A stretch of 64,000 nt of DNA, taken from contig UCKS01000051.1 of NCBI GenBank assembly GCA_900473045.1, forward strand, positions 107,573-171,572. The letters are read 5' to 3'. The notes under the pieces were generated by a model. It was not told the DNA's origin and did no database searches. It was given only the letters and a program-made list of their open reading frames with translations. How positions within the stretch are numbered: position 1 is the first letter of the stretch; every line of letters starts with the position of its first letter. The stretch is from Hyphomicrobiales bacterium. GTDB taxonomy: Bacteria; Pseudomonadota; Alphaproteobacteria; Rhizobiales; Rhizobiaceae. Of the stretch, positions 46,239-54,441 are shown one piece after another. A program made the position numbers and the translations under genes.

Positions 46239-47550
46239 AACGTCACTTGTTCTGGTCGGGGCACTCATGGGTGCAGCGGCCACGGGCGTTGTATATTCCT
46301 CCATCGTCCCGGCCGTCGCGGCTAACCCGTCAACCTATCGCGAACTGTCGATTTTCGGCGATGTTTTCGAACGTGTGCGTGCGCAATACGTAACGCCGCC
46401 GCAGGACGACAAGCTGATCGAGAACGCCATCAACGGCATGCTCTCATCGCTGGACCCACATTCGAGCTACATGAATTCGACGGATGCCGAAGACATGCGC
46501 ACCCAGACCAAGGGTGAGTTCGGCGGTCTCGGCATTGAAGTCACCATGGAAGACGATCTCGTCAAGGTGACGAGCCCGATCGACGATACACCTGCTGCCA
46601 AGGCTGGCGTTCTCGCCGGTGACTTCATTTCGAAGATCGATGACGTTGATGTGCGCGGCCTCAAGCTTGAGGAAGCCGTCGACAAGATGCGCGGCGCGGT
46701 CGGCAAGTCGATCAAGCTGACCATCCTGCGCAAGGGTGCTGAAAAGCCGATCGACATCACGATCGTTCGCGACATCATCGCCGTTCGCGCCGTCAAGTTC
46801 CGCACCGAAGACGATGTTGGTTATGTCCGCGTCATTTCCTTCACGGAGAAGACCTATGACGACCTGAAGAACGCGATCGAAAAGATCAAGGCTCAGGTTC
46901 CGGCTGACAAGCTCAAGGGCTATGTGCTCGACCTGCGCCTCAACCCGGGTGGTCTGCTCGACCAGGCAATCAACGTCTCCGACGCCTTCCTGGAGCGTGG
47001 CGAAGTGGTTTCCACGCGTGGCCGCAATCCCGACGAGACGCGCCGTTTCAACGCCACACCAGGCGATCTGACCGACGGCAAGCCGGTCATCGTGCTCGTC
47101 AACGGTGGATCGGCTTCGGCATCGGAAATCGTTGCCGGCGCCCTGCAGGATCTGAAGCGCGCCACCGTTCTCGGCACGCGTTCGTTCGGCAAGGGCTCGG
47201 TTCAGACGATCATCCCGCTCGGCGAAGCCGGCGCGCTGCGTCTGACCACCGCGCTCTATTACACGCCGTCCGGCAAGTCGATCCAGGGCACCGGTATCTC
47301 GCCGGACATCAAGGTCGAACAGCCGCTGCCGCCTGAACTGCTCGGCAAGGTCGAAACAACGAGCGAGTCCAGCCTGCGTGGTCATATCAAGGGCCAAAGC
47401 GAAAATGATGAGGGCTCCGGCTCCGTTGCCTACGTCCCTCCGGAAACCAAGGACGACCTGCAGCTGAACTATGCGCTAGACCTTCTGCGCGGCAAGAAGA
47501 CGGACCCGGCTTTCCCGGCCAATCCGGAAAAAGCCGAACTGAAGCCGTAA
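46228..47550 (+). CDS. ctpA: C-terminal processing protease (S41 family)
   Basis: 440 aa. A signal anchor is seen (LVLVGALMGAAATGVVYSSI), with a PDZ domain at ~95-180 (GGLGIEVTMEDDLVKVTSPI) and an S41 protease core. The catalytic dyad is visible: Ser297 in NGGSASASEIVAGAL and Lys322 in RSFGKGSVQTI, 25 residues apart as in the algal D1 protease. It acts in the periplasm on protein C-termini and is linked to envelope integrity. The ATG at 46228 has GGAAAGG upstream; the open frame to 46069 lies within the EnvC-like gene. Confidence 0.94.
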   Translation: MIRRTSLVLVGALMGAAATGVVYSSIVPAVAANPSTYRELSIFGDVFERVRAQYVTPPQDDKLIENAINGMLSSLDPHSSYMNSTDAEDMRTQTKGEFGGLGIEVTMEDDLVKVTSPIDDTPAAKAGVLAGDFISKIDDVDVRGLKLEEAVDKMRGAVGKSIKLTILRKGAEKPIDITIVRDIIAVRAVKFRTEDDVGYVRVISFTEKTYDDLKNAIEKIKAQVPADKLKGYVLDLRLNPGGLLDQAINVSDAFLERGEVVSTRGRNPDETRRFNATPGDLTDGKPVIVLVNGGSASASEIVAGALQDLKRATVLGTRSFGKGSVQTIIPLGEAGALRLTTALYYTPSGKSIQGTGISPDIKVEQPLPPELLGKVETTSESSLRGHIKGQSENDEGSGSVAYVPPETKDDLQLNYALDLLRGKKTDPAFPANPEKAELKP

Positions 47551-47584
47551 CTTCCGCTGAAGATGCGGATCGCCTGATACTCTT

Positions 47585-47616
47585 CGCCGCCGGGCTTAAG
47601 CCGGGCGGCGGTTTCG
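47585..47616 (+). terminator. Probable terminator after ctpA
   Basis: CGCCGCC (47585-47591) pairs with GGCGGCG (47604-47610), with an inner GGC-TTAA-GCC; it is followed by GTTTCG, a weak T-run. The next gene begins ~65 bp later. Confidence 0.55.
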
Positions 47617-47680
47617 ATTCTTAAGGGAATGCCTTTTCCTGAGGCTTCCGCCATCGCAACTCAGATCGATAGAGGCCCTC

Positions 47681-48880
47681 TTGGGAACAGATCTCAACGC
47701 TCCTCTTGGTCAAAACCGCAAGACGCGCCCCTCAAAAGCTGAAAAATCCCGCCTGACATTCGGCCGCCTGTCGCTTGGAATTTGCGCCCTGGCGCTGATC
47801 GGCATTTCAGCCTGGGCCGTTCTGAAACCGACCGGCCTGATCCTGCCGCCGGAACCCCAGAGCGTCGCGGATGCTAGCCAGCCTGGCGAAAAGACGGCGA
47901 CAGAACCGAATACCACTCAACTCAAGCAGCAGAAGACAAGCGGTGCGCTTTCCGGCGCCCATGTCGAGGAAACGCTGACCGACAACGGTTCCATCGTCAC
48001 CAAATTTTCGCCCAAACAACGCGACGGCGACGGCCCCGCCTTCATCGAGGTCGGCCGCACCAGGGGGCAGGACCCGCGCCTGGCGACTTTCCCGAATGAC
48101 GATCTACTGGAAGACAGCCCGCAGGGGCGGCTGCCGATCACCAGTGCTAAGGGTCTGCGGCCGATGGATCAATACGCGCGCCCGTGGTCCGGCGCGCGTG
48201 GCATCCGCATCGCCATTGTGGTCGGCGGCCTGGGGCTCAGCCAGACAGGCACGCAGAATGCCCTGCGTCAGCTTTCCCCCGATGTCACCATGGCCTTTGC
48301 CGCAACGGGCAACAGCCTGCAGCGCTGGATGCAGGAGGCGCGTCGCACCGGCCATGAAATCCTGTTGCAGGTCCCGTTCGAACCTTTCGATTACCCGGAC
48401 AACACCCCCGGTCCGCACACGCTGCGCGTCGGGCTCGATTCCAAGAAGAACCTGTCCGAATTGCATTATTCGCTCGCCCAGATCACCAACTATACCGGCA
48501 TCATGAATTTTCTCGGCGGACGCTTTCTCTCGGACGCCGACGCGCTGGAACCGGTGATGCGCGATATCGGCAGGCGCGGGTTGCTGTTCCTCGACGACGC
48601 GACATCGGCACAGACGCTGACCGGGACACTGGCCGGGACGATCGGCGTACCCCATGGATTTGCCGACATGGTCGTCGATGACCAGATCGACCGCACGGCA
48701 ATCCTGAAGAAACTCGATGAACTGGAGCGCATTGCCAGACGCAATGGCGGTGCCATCGGCGTTGCTTCGGCCTTCGACGAAAGCGTCGCAGCCATTTCCC
48801 AGTGGATGGACGAGGCGGGCACACGCGGTATCGAATTTGTCGGCGTTTCGGCGCTCGTCAAGGATCCGCAACAGCAATAG
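47681..48880 (+). CDS. Divergent polysaccharide deacetylase family protein
   Basis: 399 aa. An N-terminal membrane anchor (LSLGICALALIGISAWAVLK) is followed by a low-complexity linker to ~150, then the DUF610/divergent polysaccharide deacetylase domain: RIAIVVGGLGLSQTGTQNAL, VTMAFAATGNSLQRWMQEAR, EILLQVPFEPFDYPDNTPGP, NFLGGRFLSDADAL and GLLFLDDATSAQ. Periplasmic location is expected; the substrate is unknown, and the classical NodB metal site is not obvious. It starts with TTG at 47681, with GAGG upstream. It is conserved next to ctpA and rppH in Rhizobiales. Confidence 0.87.
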   Translation: MGTDLNAPLGQNRKTRPSKAEKSRLTFGRLSLGICALALIGISAWAVLKPTGLILPPEPQSVADASQPGEKTATEPNTTQLKQQKTSGALSGAHVEETLTDNGSIVTKFSPKQRDGDGPAFIEVGRTRGQDPRLATFPNDDLLEDSPQGRLPITSAKGLRPMDQYARPWSGARGIRIAIVVGGLGLSQTGTQNALRQLSPDVTMAFAATGNSLQRWMQEARRTGHEILLQVPFEPFDYPDNTPGPHTLRVGLDSKKNLSELHYSLAQITNYTGIMNFLGGRFLSDADALEPVMRDIGRRGLLFLDDATSAQTLTGTLAGTIGVPHGFADMVVDDQIDRTAILKKLDELERIARRNGGAIGVASAFDESVAAISQWMDEAGTRGIEFVGVSALVKDPQQQ

Positions 48881-48947
48881 CGTATTCGATTGAGCCGCGC
48901 GGACCCTTTGATCCGGCGTGCAAAGTAGACAGGCAAGGGACATCAGT

Positions 48948-49493
48948 ATGAGCAAGGACAAATCAAAACCGGTAAAGGCCGACGATCTGCCTTATCGACC
49001 CTGCGTCGGCATCATGGTGCTCAACCGGGAGGGGCTGGTCTGGGCCGGGCGGCGCATTCCGGTCGGCAATTCGGAATATGACGGTTCCGGACAACTGTGG
49101 CAGATGCCGCAAGGCGGCATCGACAAGGGTGAAGACCCGCTGAAAGCCGCCTATCGCGAACTCCATGAAGAAACCGGCATGACCACCGTCTCGCTGCTGG
49201 CCGAAGCGCCCGACTGGATCAACTACGACCTACCCGCCCACCTGATCGGTATCGGCCTCAAAGGCAAATATCGCGGCCAGACCCAACGCTGGTTTGCCTT
49301 CCGCTTTGAAGGCGCCGAATCCGAAATCGCCATCAACCCGCCCCCGGGCGGCCACGAGCCGGAATTCGACGAATGGGCCTGGAAGCCGATGCAGGCTCTG
49401 CCGGACCTGATCGTGACGTTCAAACGCAGGGTTTACCAGGATGTCGTGGCAGCTTTCGGGCATCTGGCTGGCACTGCTGCGCCGCAACGGTAG
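48948..49493 (+). CDS. rppH: RNA pyrophosphohydrolase (Nudix)
   Basis: 181 aa. It removes pyrophosphate from 5'-triphosphorylated mRNA to trigger decay. [20 protein letters not shown] is typical of RppH, and the Nudix box is intact ([20 protein letters not shown] followed by TG). [20 protein letters not shown] is the usual C-terminal segment. The ATG at 48948 has AGGGA upstream. It ends the conserved block. Confidence 0.94.
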   Translation: MSKDKSKPVKADDLPYRPCVGIMVLNREGLVWAGRRIPVGNSEYDGSGQLWQMPQGGIDKGEDPLKAAYRELHEETGMTTVSLLAEAPDWINYDLPAHLIGIGLKGKYRGQTQRWFAFRFEGAESEIAINPPPGGHEPEFDEWAWKPMQALPDLIVTFKRRVYQDVVAAFGHLAGTAAPQR

Positions 49494-49788
49494 ATAAAGA
49501 CGCGCACCTTTTCTCATCATCCAGCACCTTACCCATATGATGCTTCCCAGCGGCACTTCGGCTGCATCTGGCGAAGAGGTCGAACACAGCGCCGGCTGGC
49601 TCTTCGCCCCACAGATAAAAATTGGCGCAGTCATAATTGCCATGCGCGACAACTCTAAGCATTGGCGCATCTTGCAGGATGAACGTGAGAAAGCCCGAGT
49701 GCGAACTCGCTTCTTTTGTCCCTTTCAGCATTCAGCGCCCGCTCCGGACATCCAGAGCGGGCGCCGTCTTAAGCTCTCAGCGCGCTTA
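49494..49788. other. Non-coding stretch between rppH and the RTX gene
   Basis: No gene is seen. It holds a 10-bp perfect hairpin (GCGCCCGCTC at 49735-49744 with GAGCGGGCGC at 49755-49764), 25-54 bp downstream of the RTX stop on the minus strand. There is no T-run, so it is a weak or Rho-assisted terminator candidate. Confidence 0.5.
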
Positions 49789-52700
49789 TCAGATGAAAGC
49801 AAAATCGCTTGTCGACAGCGTCTTGACGTTCTGCAGGATGGCGACAAGTTCAAGGTCGAACTCCGTGCCCTTGCCGTCGGCATCGAACCACAGGCGGCCG
49901 TTGTCGCTTTCGAACAGGAAGCTGCCCTTTGTGCTGGTGGCCACCGGATCGGCGCTGACGACGAGTGTCACTGCCGTGTCTCCCGCTGCGATGCCGTAGT
50001 CGCTCTTGTCAATCACCAGCTTATCCTGGCCGCGGGTAAAGTCGGTGATGACGTCACCTTCTCCGTCGCGTCCATCGTAGTTGAAGACGAACTTGTCGTT
50101 ACCCGTGCCACCCGTCAGCCAGTCGTCTCCAGCACCACCAACAAGCGTGTCGTTACCGCCACGCCCATCAAGCACGTCGTCGGATTCCTCTCCGTAGAAG
50201 GTATTGGCAGAGGCATCCCCACGGATGTCATCGTCGGCATAGCTGCCTTCAATGATCTCGACATTCTTGACCGTCAAACCGAGCGCAAGGCCCTTGTTGT
50301 TGGCCTGGGTCGTCAGATCAAGCACGACGGATGTTGCGCCTTCCCGGAACGACAAAGTATCCGTACCTGCGCCGCCATCGAAGACATCCTTGCCCCCTGC
50401 ACCCGCGCTGGTGGCATCCGAACGGATGAGCCAGTCATTTCCGGCGTCGCCGAAGAGTTGGTCGCTTCCAGCCCCATCCTCCAGGGTATCATTCCCGGCC
50501 CCACCCCTGAGGATATCGTTGCCGGCGCGACCATCGAGGCTATCAGCCAGAATACCGCCCGTGACCGTGTCCTTGCCTTTGCTGCCGATATAGTCGAGGG
50601 CCTCAAAAGTGGCGAACGACGTTGCCGCATCGACATTGACAGTGCCCGTGGAAAACGTGAAGCCAATATCCTTGGTCTGCTCCGAGACATTGAGGACAAC
50701 CCGGTCTGTGCCTGTACCGCCATTCGCACGATCGCCGATCCCGATATAGACCAGGTCGGCACCGTCCTCGGCATAGATCGTGTCTCTGCCGCCGGTCAGT
50801 GTTTTGCCGTCGCCATAGATCGTGTCGTTGCCGAGACCACCCCTGAGCGTATCATTGCCAAGCCCACCATTAAGAATGTCATTACCACCGCCGCCGGTCA
50901 GGACGTCATTACCGTTGCCGCCGCTGAGGTCGTCGTTCAGGCTGCCGCCGGTGAAGACGTCATTCCCGCTGCCACCGACGAGTGCAACCCTTTCGACATT
51001 CTTGACCGTCACCGGGGCATTGGTCGCAGTGACGCTGGCCGCCAGCTTGAAGGTGATACCCGCCGTATATTTGCTGAAATCGATGGAGGCGAAGTCCGTG
51101 CCCATGCCGCCATCCAGCGAGAGTTTACCGGTCGATGCAGTGCGGTAGAAGCTGTCGTCACCAGTCCCCATATCAACAGTGTTGTGACCGACTGCCCCAC
51201 CACTATAAGCGTCACCGACACGGATGATGTCGGCGCCATCACCGGACTTGATGACGTTGGTACCACCATTGTCACTGATCCGGTCCGACCCTGCCCCCGA
51301 CGTCAGTGTATCGTTGCCATTGCCGCCATCGAGTTCGTCCGAACCGTTGGTACCGATCAGTGTGTCGTTGCCCTCATAGCCGTAAAAGGTGACGCTTTGC
51401 GCGCCGCCGACCGATTTGACGACATCATTGCCCTTTCCGAACGACACCGCGTAGTGCTCGAAATTCTTCAAGCTGGTGCCGTCCGTCAAGGTTGCAGTGG
51501 TGCCAGTGACGGAGAAGGTCTGGCTTGCAGTCAATGACCGGCGATCGACGGTGACCTCGTCGGCTCCTATCCCGCCATCGGCACTGTCTGCGCCGCCATC
51601 GCCGAGGTTAACCTTGTCGTTGCCGGCTCCGCCATAGACTGTATCCTTGCCAAGACCGCCATCCAGAATATCATTGCCGTCAGCGCCGTTGATCCAGTCA
51701 TTGCCGTCTCCCGAGAGGACGACGTCACTACCGCTACCGGTTGTAATTTTATTAGCACCGGTGCCGGTCGCATAGACCGTATAGTGATCCATACCGGTGA
51801 AGGTCGTGCCGCCTGCCAGGGTGTTGACTTCGGTCGCCGCTTTGGCGGTGAAATTTCCGGTGAAATTGCTCAGGATCAGGCGATCGCTGCCACCGGCATC
51901 GGTGATGGTATCCTTACCTTCACCATAGTAGTAACCGATCGTATCGTTGCCGGTACCACCGTCGATGATATCGTCTCCCAGGCCTCCGTCGACCGAGTCA
52001 TCACCGGACTCCCCCCTCAACGTGTCATTCCCGGAATCACCCGCGATAGAGTCATCACCGGAACCGCCGTAGATTGCGTCGGCGCCGGCGCCGCCACTCA
52101 GTGTATCGAAGCTATCACCGCCATAAAGCCGGTCATTTCCGTCACCACCGGAGAGATAATCGAAGCCCTGATCGCCATAGAGAATATCATTTCCGGCATC
52201 GCCTGACAGTAAATCAAAGCCACGCCCGCCATATAAGACGTCATTGCCGTCGCCGCCTTGCAGGATATCACTGCCTCTCCCACCGGACAGTGTGTCATTA
52301 CCCGCACCACCGTCGAACATGTCGGAATAATTCCCGCCGCTGATCGTGTCAGCGAAGTTGCTGCCGGTGATCATGAAGGATTCGACATTGGTCGCCTGGA
52401 TGCCGCCCGTCAGCGTCTGTGGGCTGATCCAGTCCTTGATCACGATGTTGAGCTTTGCGGCAGATGAGGAATAATCGACCATCAAACGGTCGGTACCGGA
52501 ACCGCCATTGGCAACATCGCCTGCTGCCGTTTCCAGTGTCCCAGCGATAATGGTGTCTCGGCCGCTGCCGCCATTGAGCTTGTCCTTACCGATGCCGCCA
52601 TCGATAGTGTCGTCGCCGCTATTGCCGTTCAGCGTGTCGTCGCCGGCCTCGCCCTGCAGGTTATCCCGTTGAAACGACCCATCTGCCGTATCGTTGCCTT

Positions 52701-52833
52701 CGCCGGCAAAGATGTAATCGCTACCCATACCGCCGTTAATCTTGTCCATCCCGGCGATCGCCATGATGAAATCGCCGTCGATATCGTTGCCGAGCAATAT
52801 GTCATTGCCCACAGTCCCTGTAATAGTCGCCAT
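49789..52833 (-). CDS. RTX calcium-binding repeat protein (type I secretion substrate type)
   Basis: 1014 aa made almost entirely of glycine/aspartate nonapeptide repeats (GGxGxDxLx; for example GGAGNDTLSGGRGSDILQGG), in several blocks separated by short beta-rich spacers resembling one another (SADGGIGADEVTVDRR; TDRVVLNVSEQTKDI). Repeats fold into Ca2+-filled beta-rolls outside the cell. The C-terminus (DFTRGQDKLVIDKSDYGIAA, then ILQNVKTLSTSDFAFI) is of the uncleaved type I secretion signal kind; no N-terminal signal peptide is present. ATG at 52833 has GGAG 6 nt upstream. No catalytic domain is visible and no hlyB/D-like export genes are in the window. Adhesion or surface-layer roles are possible. 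Confidence 0.9.
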   Translation of the reverse strand: MATITGTVGNDILLGNDIDGDFIMAIAGMDKINGGMGSDYIFAGEGNDTADGSFQRDNLQGEAGDDTLNGNSGDDTIDGGIGKDKLNGGSGRDTIIAGTLETAAGDVANGGSGTDRLMVDYSSSAAKLNIVIKDWISPQTLTGGIQATNVESFMITGSNFADTISGGNYSDMFDGGAGNDTLSGGRGSDILQGGDGNDVLYGGRGFDLLSGDAGNDILYGDQGFDYLSGGDGNDRLYGGDSFDTLSGGAGADAIYGGSGDDSIAGDSGNDTLRGESGDDSVDGGLGDDIIDGGTGNDTIGYYYGEGKDTITDAGGSDRLILSNFTGNFTAKAATEVNTLAGGTTFTGMDHYTVYATGTGANKITTGSGSDVVLSGDGNDWINGADGNDILDGGLGKDTVYGGAGNDKVNLGDGGADSADGGIGADEVTVDRRSLTASQTFSVTGTTATLTDGTSLKNFEHYAVSFGKGNDVVKSVGGAQSVTFYGYEGNDTLIGTNGSDELDGGNGNDTLTSGAGSDRISDNGGTNVIKSGDGADIIRVGDAYSGGAVGHNTVDMGTGDDSFYRTASTGKLSLDGGMGTDFASIDFSKYTAGITFKLAASVTATNAPVTVKNVERVALVGGSGNDVFTGGSLNDDLSGGNGNDVLTGGGGNDILNGGLGNDTLRGGLGNDTIYGDGKTLTGGRDTIYAEDGADLVYIGIGDRANGGTGTDRVVLNVSEQTKDIGFTFSTGTVNVDAATSFATFEALDYIGSKGKDTVTGGILADSLDGRAGNDILRGGAGNDTLEDGAGSDQLFGDAGNDWLIRSDATSAGAGGKDVFDGGAGTDTLSFREGATSVVLDLTTQANNKGLALGLTVKNVEIIEGSYADDDIRGDASANTFYGEESDDVLDGRGGNDTLVGGAGDDWLTGGTGNDKFVFNYDGRDGEGDVITDFTRGQDKLVIDKSDYGIAAGDTAVTLVVSADPVATSTKGSFLFESDNGRLWFDADGKGTEFDLELVAILQNVKTLSTSDFAFI

Positions 52834-53312
52834 TTTCATCTCCGATTGAGGTTTGAATGCGTATCTATTTGCCAGTCCACCGGACACGGAAGTGCTGGTT
52901 TTTACTCGGCCGTAATGGATGAATATCCGCCGATAGATACTTCAAATAAATCTAATATTCATATCGCCTAATGATATTCTGTCTGACGCCTCCGTCCTGT
53001 AAGACAACACGTTCAGACGTTGCTTTAATAGAAGCGACTGTTGCTTGATGCAACGCCCGGACACTGCAGGTATAGGCATAGGCGCAACGCCATTATGTTC
53101 CCGGGGAAACAGGTGGCAGCGTATGAACGGGGAGCAGAGGAAGGGAGAGTACGTGCAAGACGCTGTCAGGAAGCGTGGCGACGTTTACGTCATCCGAAGG
53201 GGTGTGCGGAACAATAGCCCGCATCAACGGAGGGATTTCAGATGAGCCGGAAGCGCCTGTAAAGTGCAATGATATCCGGCACATGGATAGCGTGTGTGGT
53301 TCTCGTTAGTGT
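52834..53312. other. Intergenic region upstream of the RTX gene
   Basis: About 480 bp with AT-rich patches (52920-52980) and no supported ORF. It should carry the RTX promoter; no clear hexamers were assigned. A 66-codon open frame at 53045-53245 has no ribosome-binding site and no recognisable sequence. Confidence 0.5.
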
Positions 53313-53348
53313 TAAAAATGCCCGCCGCAGAAACTGCGACGGGCATTC
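53313..53348 (-). terminator. Rho-independent terminator of bfd-bfr
   Basis: ATGCCCGCCGCAG (53318-53330) pairs with CTGCGACGGGCAT (53334-53346), with one mismatch/wobble and an AAA loop. On the minus strand it is followed by TTTTT (53317-53314 region). Confidence 0.85.
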
Positions 53349-53366
53349 TTTTCGAGTGAGGGAGCT

Positions 53367-53852
53367 TTACTCGGCTTCGTTGGCCGGGGCTGCGTTGAGC
53401 TGGCCGTATTTTTCAGCACCGATCTTGTTGAACAGATCAAGCTGGGTTTCGAGGAAGTCGATATGGCCTTCCTCGTCGATCAGCAGCTCTTCGAACAGCT
53501 TCATCGACACGTAATCGCCAGCGTCATGACAGATATCGCGGGATTTCTTGTAGGCTGCGCGGGCGTCATATTCACCGGCAAGATCGGCCTCCAGCACTTC
53601 CTTGACCGATTGGCCAATGCGAAGCGGTGCGACCGTCTGAAGGTTGGGATGGCCTTCGAGGAAGATGATGCGCGAGACCAGCTTGTCAGCGTGCTGCATC
53701 TCTTCGATGGATTCGGCCCGCTCCTTCTTGGCAAGAAGGGTGTAGCCCCAGTCGTCGAGAAGACGATAATGGACCCAATACTGGTTGACAGCCCCGAGCT
53801 CGAGATACAGCGCTTCGTTAAGCTGCTCGATGACTTTTTTGTCGCCTTTCAA
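53367..53852 (-). CDS. bfr: Bacterioferritin
   Basis: 161 aa. 24-mer iron-storage protein with heme. Numbering from the TTG at 53852 gives every expected residue at its family position: ferroxidase ligands E18, E51, H54, E94, E127 and H130, and heme-ligating M52 ([11 protein letters not shown]). TTG is chosen because AGGAGAG precedes it and the protein then starts (M)[14 protein letters not shown] as usual; an ATG at 53876 adds eight non-conserved residues. The start lies inside bfd, so the two are translationally linked. A terminator follows. Confidence 0.94.
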   Translation of the reverse strand: MKGDKKVIEQLNEALYLELGAVNQYWVHYRLLDDWGYTLLAKKERAESIEEMQHADKLVSRIIFLEGHPNLQTVAPLRIGQSVKEVLEADLAGEYDARAAYKKSRDICHDAGDYVSMKLFEELLIDEEGHIDFLETQLDLFNKIGAEKYGQLNAAPANEAE

Positions 53853-54129
53853 GATCCGCTCTCCTGTTTTCTTCATGGAATTGTTTGAGGCGGCTCATGA
53901 AATCAAATATCTGGTCGCCAGTCGAGGGGCGGCCGGCATGATATTGCTCGGTGGTGCGAATGATGATGTCGACGACATTGGGAAAACAGCCGCAGCAGCG
54001 GCCGCGCTTTTCCATGGCGTGATAGACTTTTGCAGGCACGATAAGCTGCCAACAGTCCTCATCAAGCATCTCGATGATGACGTTCTGAATGTCCTTATCG
54101 GTGATAAAATTGCAGCTACAAACCAGCAT
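53818..54129 (-). CDS. bfd: Bacterioferritin-associated ferredoxin
   Basis: 103 aa. [2Fe-2S] protein that helps release iron from bacterioferritin. The ligand pattern is C-x-C near the start (MLVCSCN; C4, C6) and C-x-x-C in RGRCCGCFP (~46-49). It is longer than the ~64-aa E. coli Bfd, with a charged C-terminal extension ([20 protein letters not shown]) that overlaps the bfr start by 35 bases. The promoter region carries an ICE-like box, suggesting iron control by Irr. Confidence 0.9.
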   Translation of the reverse strand: MLVCSCNFITDKDIQNVIIEMLDEDCWQLIVPAKVYHAMEKRGRCCGCFPNVVDIIIRTTEQYHAGRPSTGDQIFDFMSRLKQFHEENRRADLERRQKSHRAA

Positions 54130-54441
54130 TTCGTCTGTCCGTGATACACAAGGCACTGAATTCAAGCCATAAAGCAAAAGCGGATATTTAGTGTCAACAA
54201 AAAATCCGGCAGTGATACCAGCGCAAACAATGGTCTTTATATTAGATCGATTCTAAACTTGATAAAAAACATCGTGTTTTCATTGATTTAGTATTAGAGA
54301 TTTCTGCCTGCTATGACTTTTCGGCGGAATTCAAGTTTTCTTGAGCGGCAAAAATCCGTACAACTTTTGTTACAATGATGTGGAAATCAGCTTTGGCAGA
54401 GCCGCGCTACCAATCCAAGCTCCGCCACATGTGCCTTCCAC
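54130..54441. other. AT-rich promoter region between dnaE2 end and bfd
   Basis: About 310 bp, strongly AT-rich around 54180-54380, with no ORF supported. It holds the bfd-bfr promoter and the ICE-like box; nothing else was recognised. Confidence 0.5.
54241..54257 (-). promoter_or_regulatory. ICE-like (Irr) box upstream of bfd-bfr
   Basis: On the minus strand TTTAGAA-TCG-ATCTAAT matches the rhizobial iron control element TTTAGAA-N3-TTCTAAA at 12 of 14 defined positions. It lies ~112 bp upstream of the bfd ATG. Irr is known to repress bacterioferritin genes under iron limitation in rhizobia. Confidence 0.6.

Noticed and set aside
49537..51537. 666-codon open frame antisense to the RTX gene
   Set aside because: Its Val/Ile/Ala-rich repetitive protein mirrors the GGxGxD repeats of the opposite strand; no ribosome-binding site or domain.
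49789..52833. Short regular DNA repeats resembling a CRISPR array
   Set aside because: The periodicity follows 9-codon protein repeats (27 bp) with degenerate sequence; there are no unique spacers and no cas genes.
53045..53245. 66-codon open frame upstream of the RTX gene
   Set aside because: No ribosome-binding site and no recognisable sequence; composition fits intergenic DNA.
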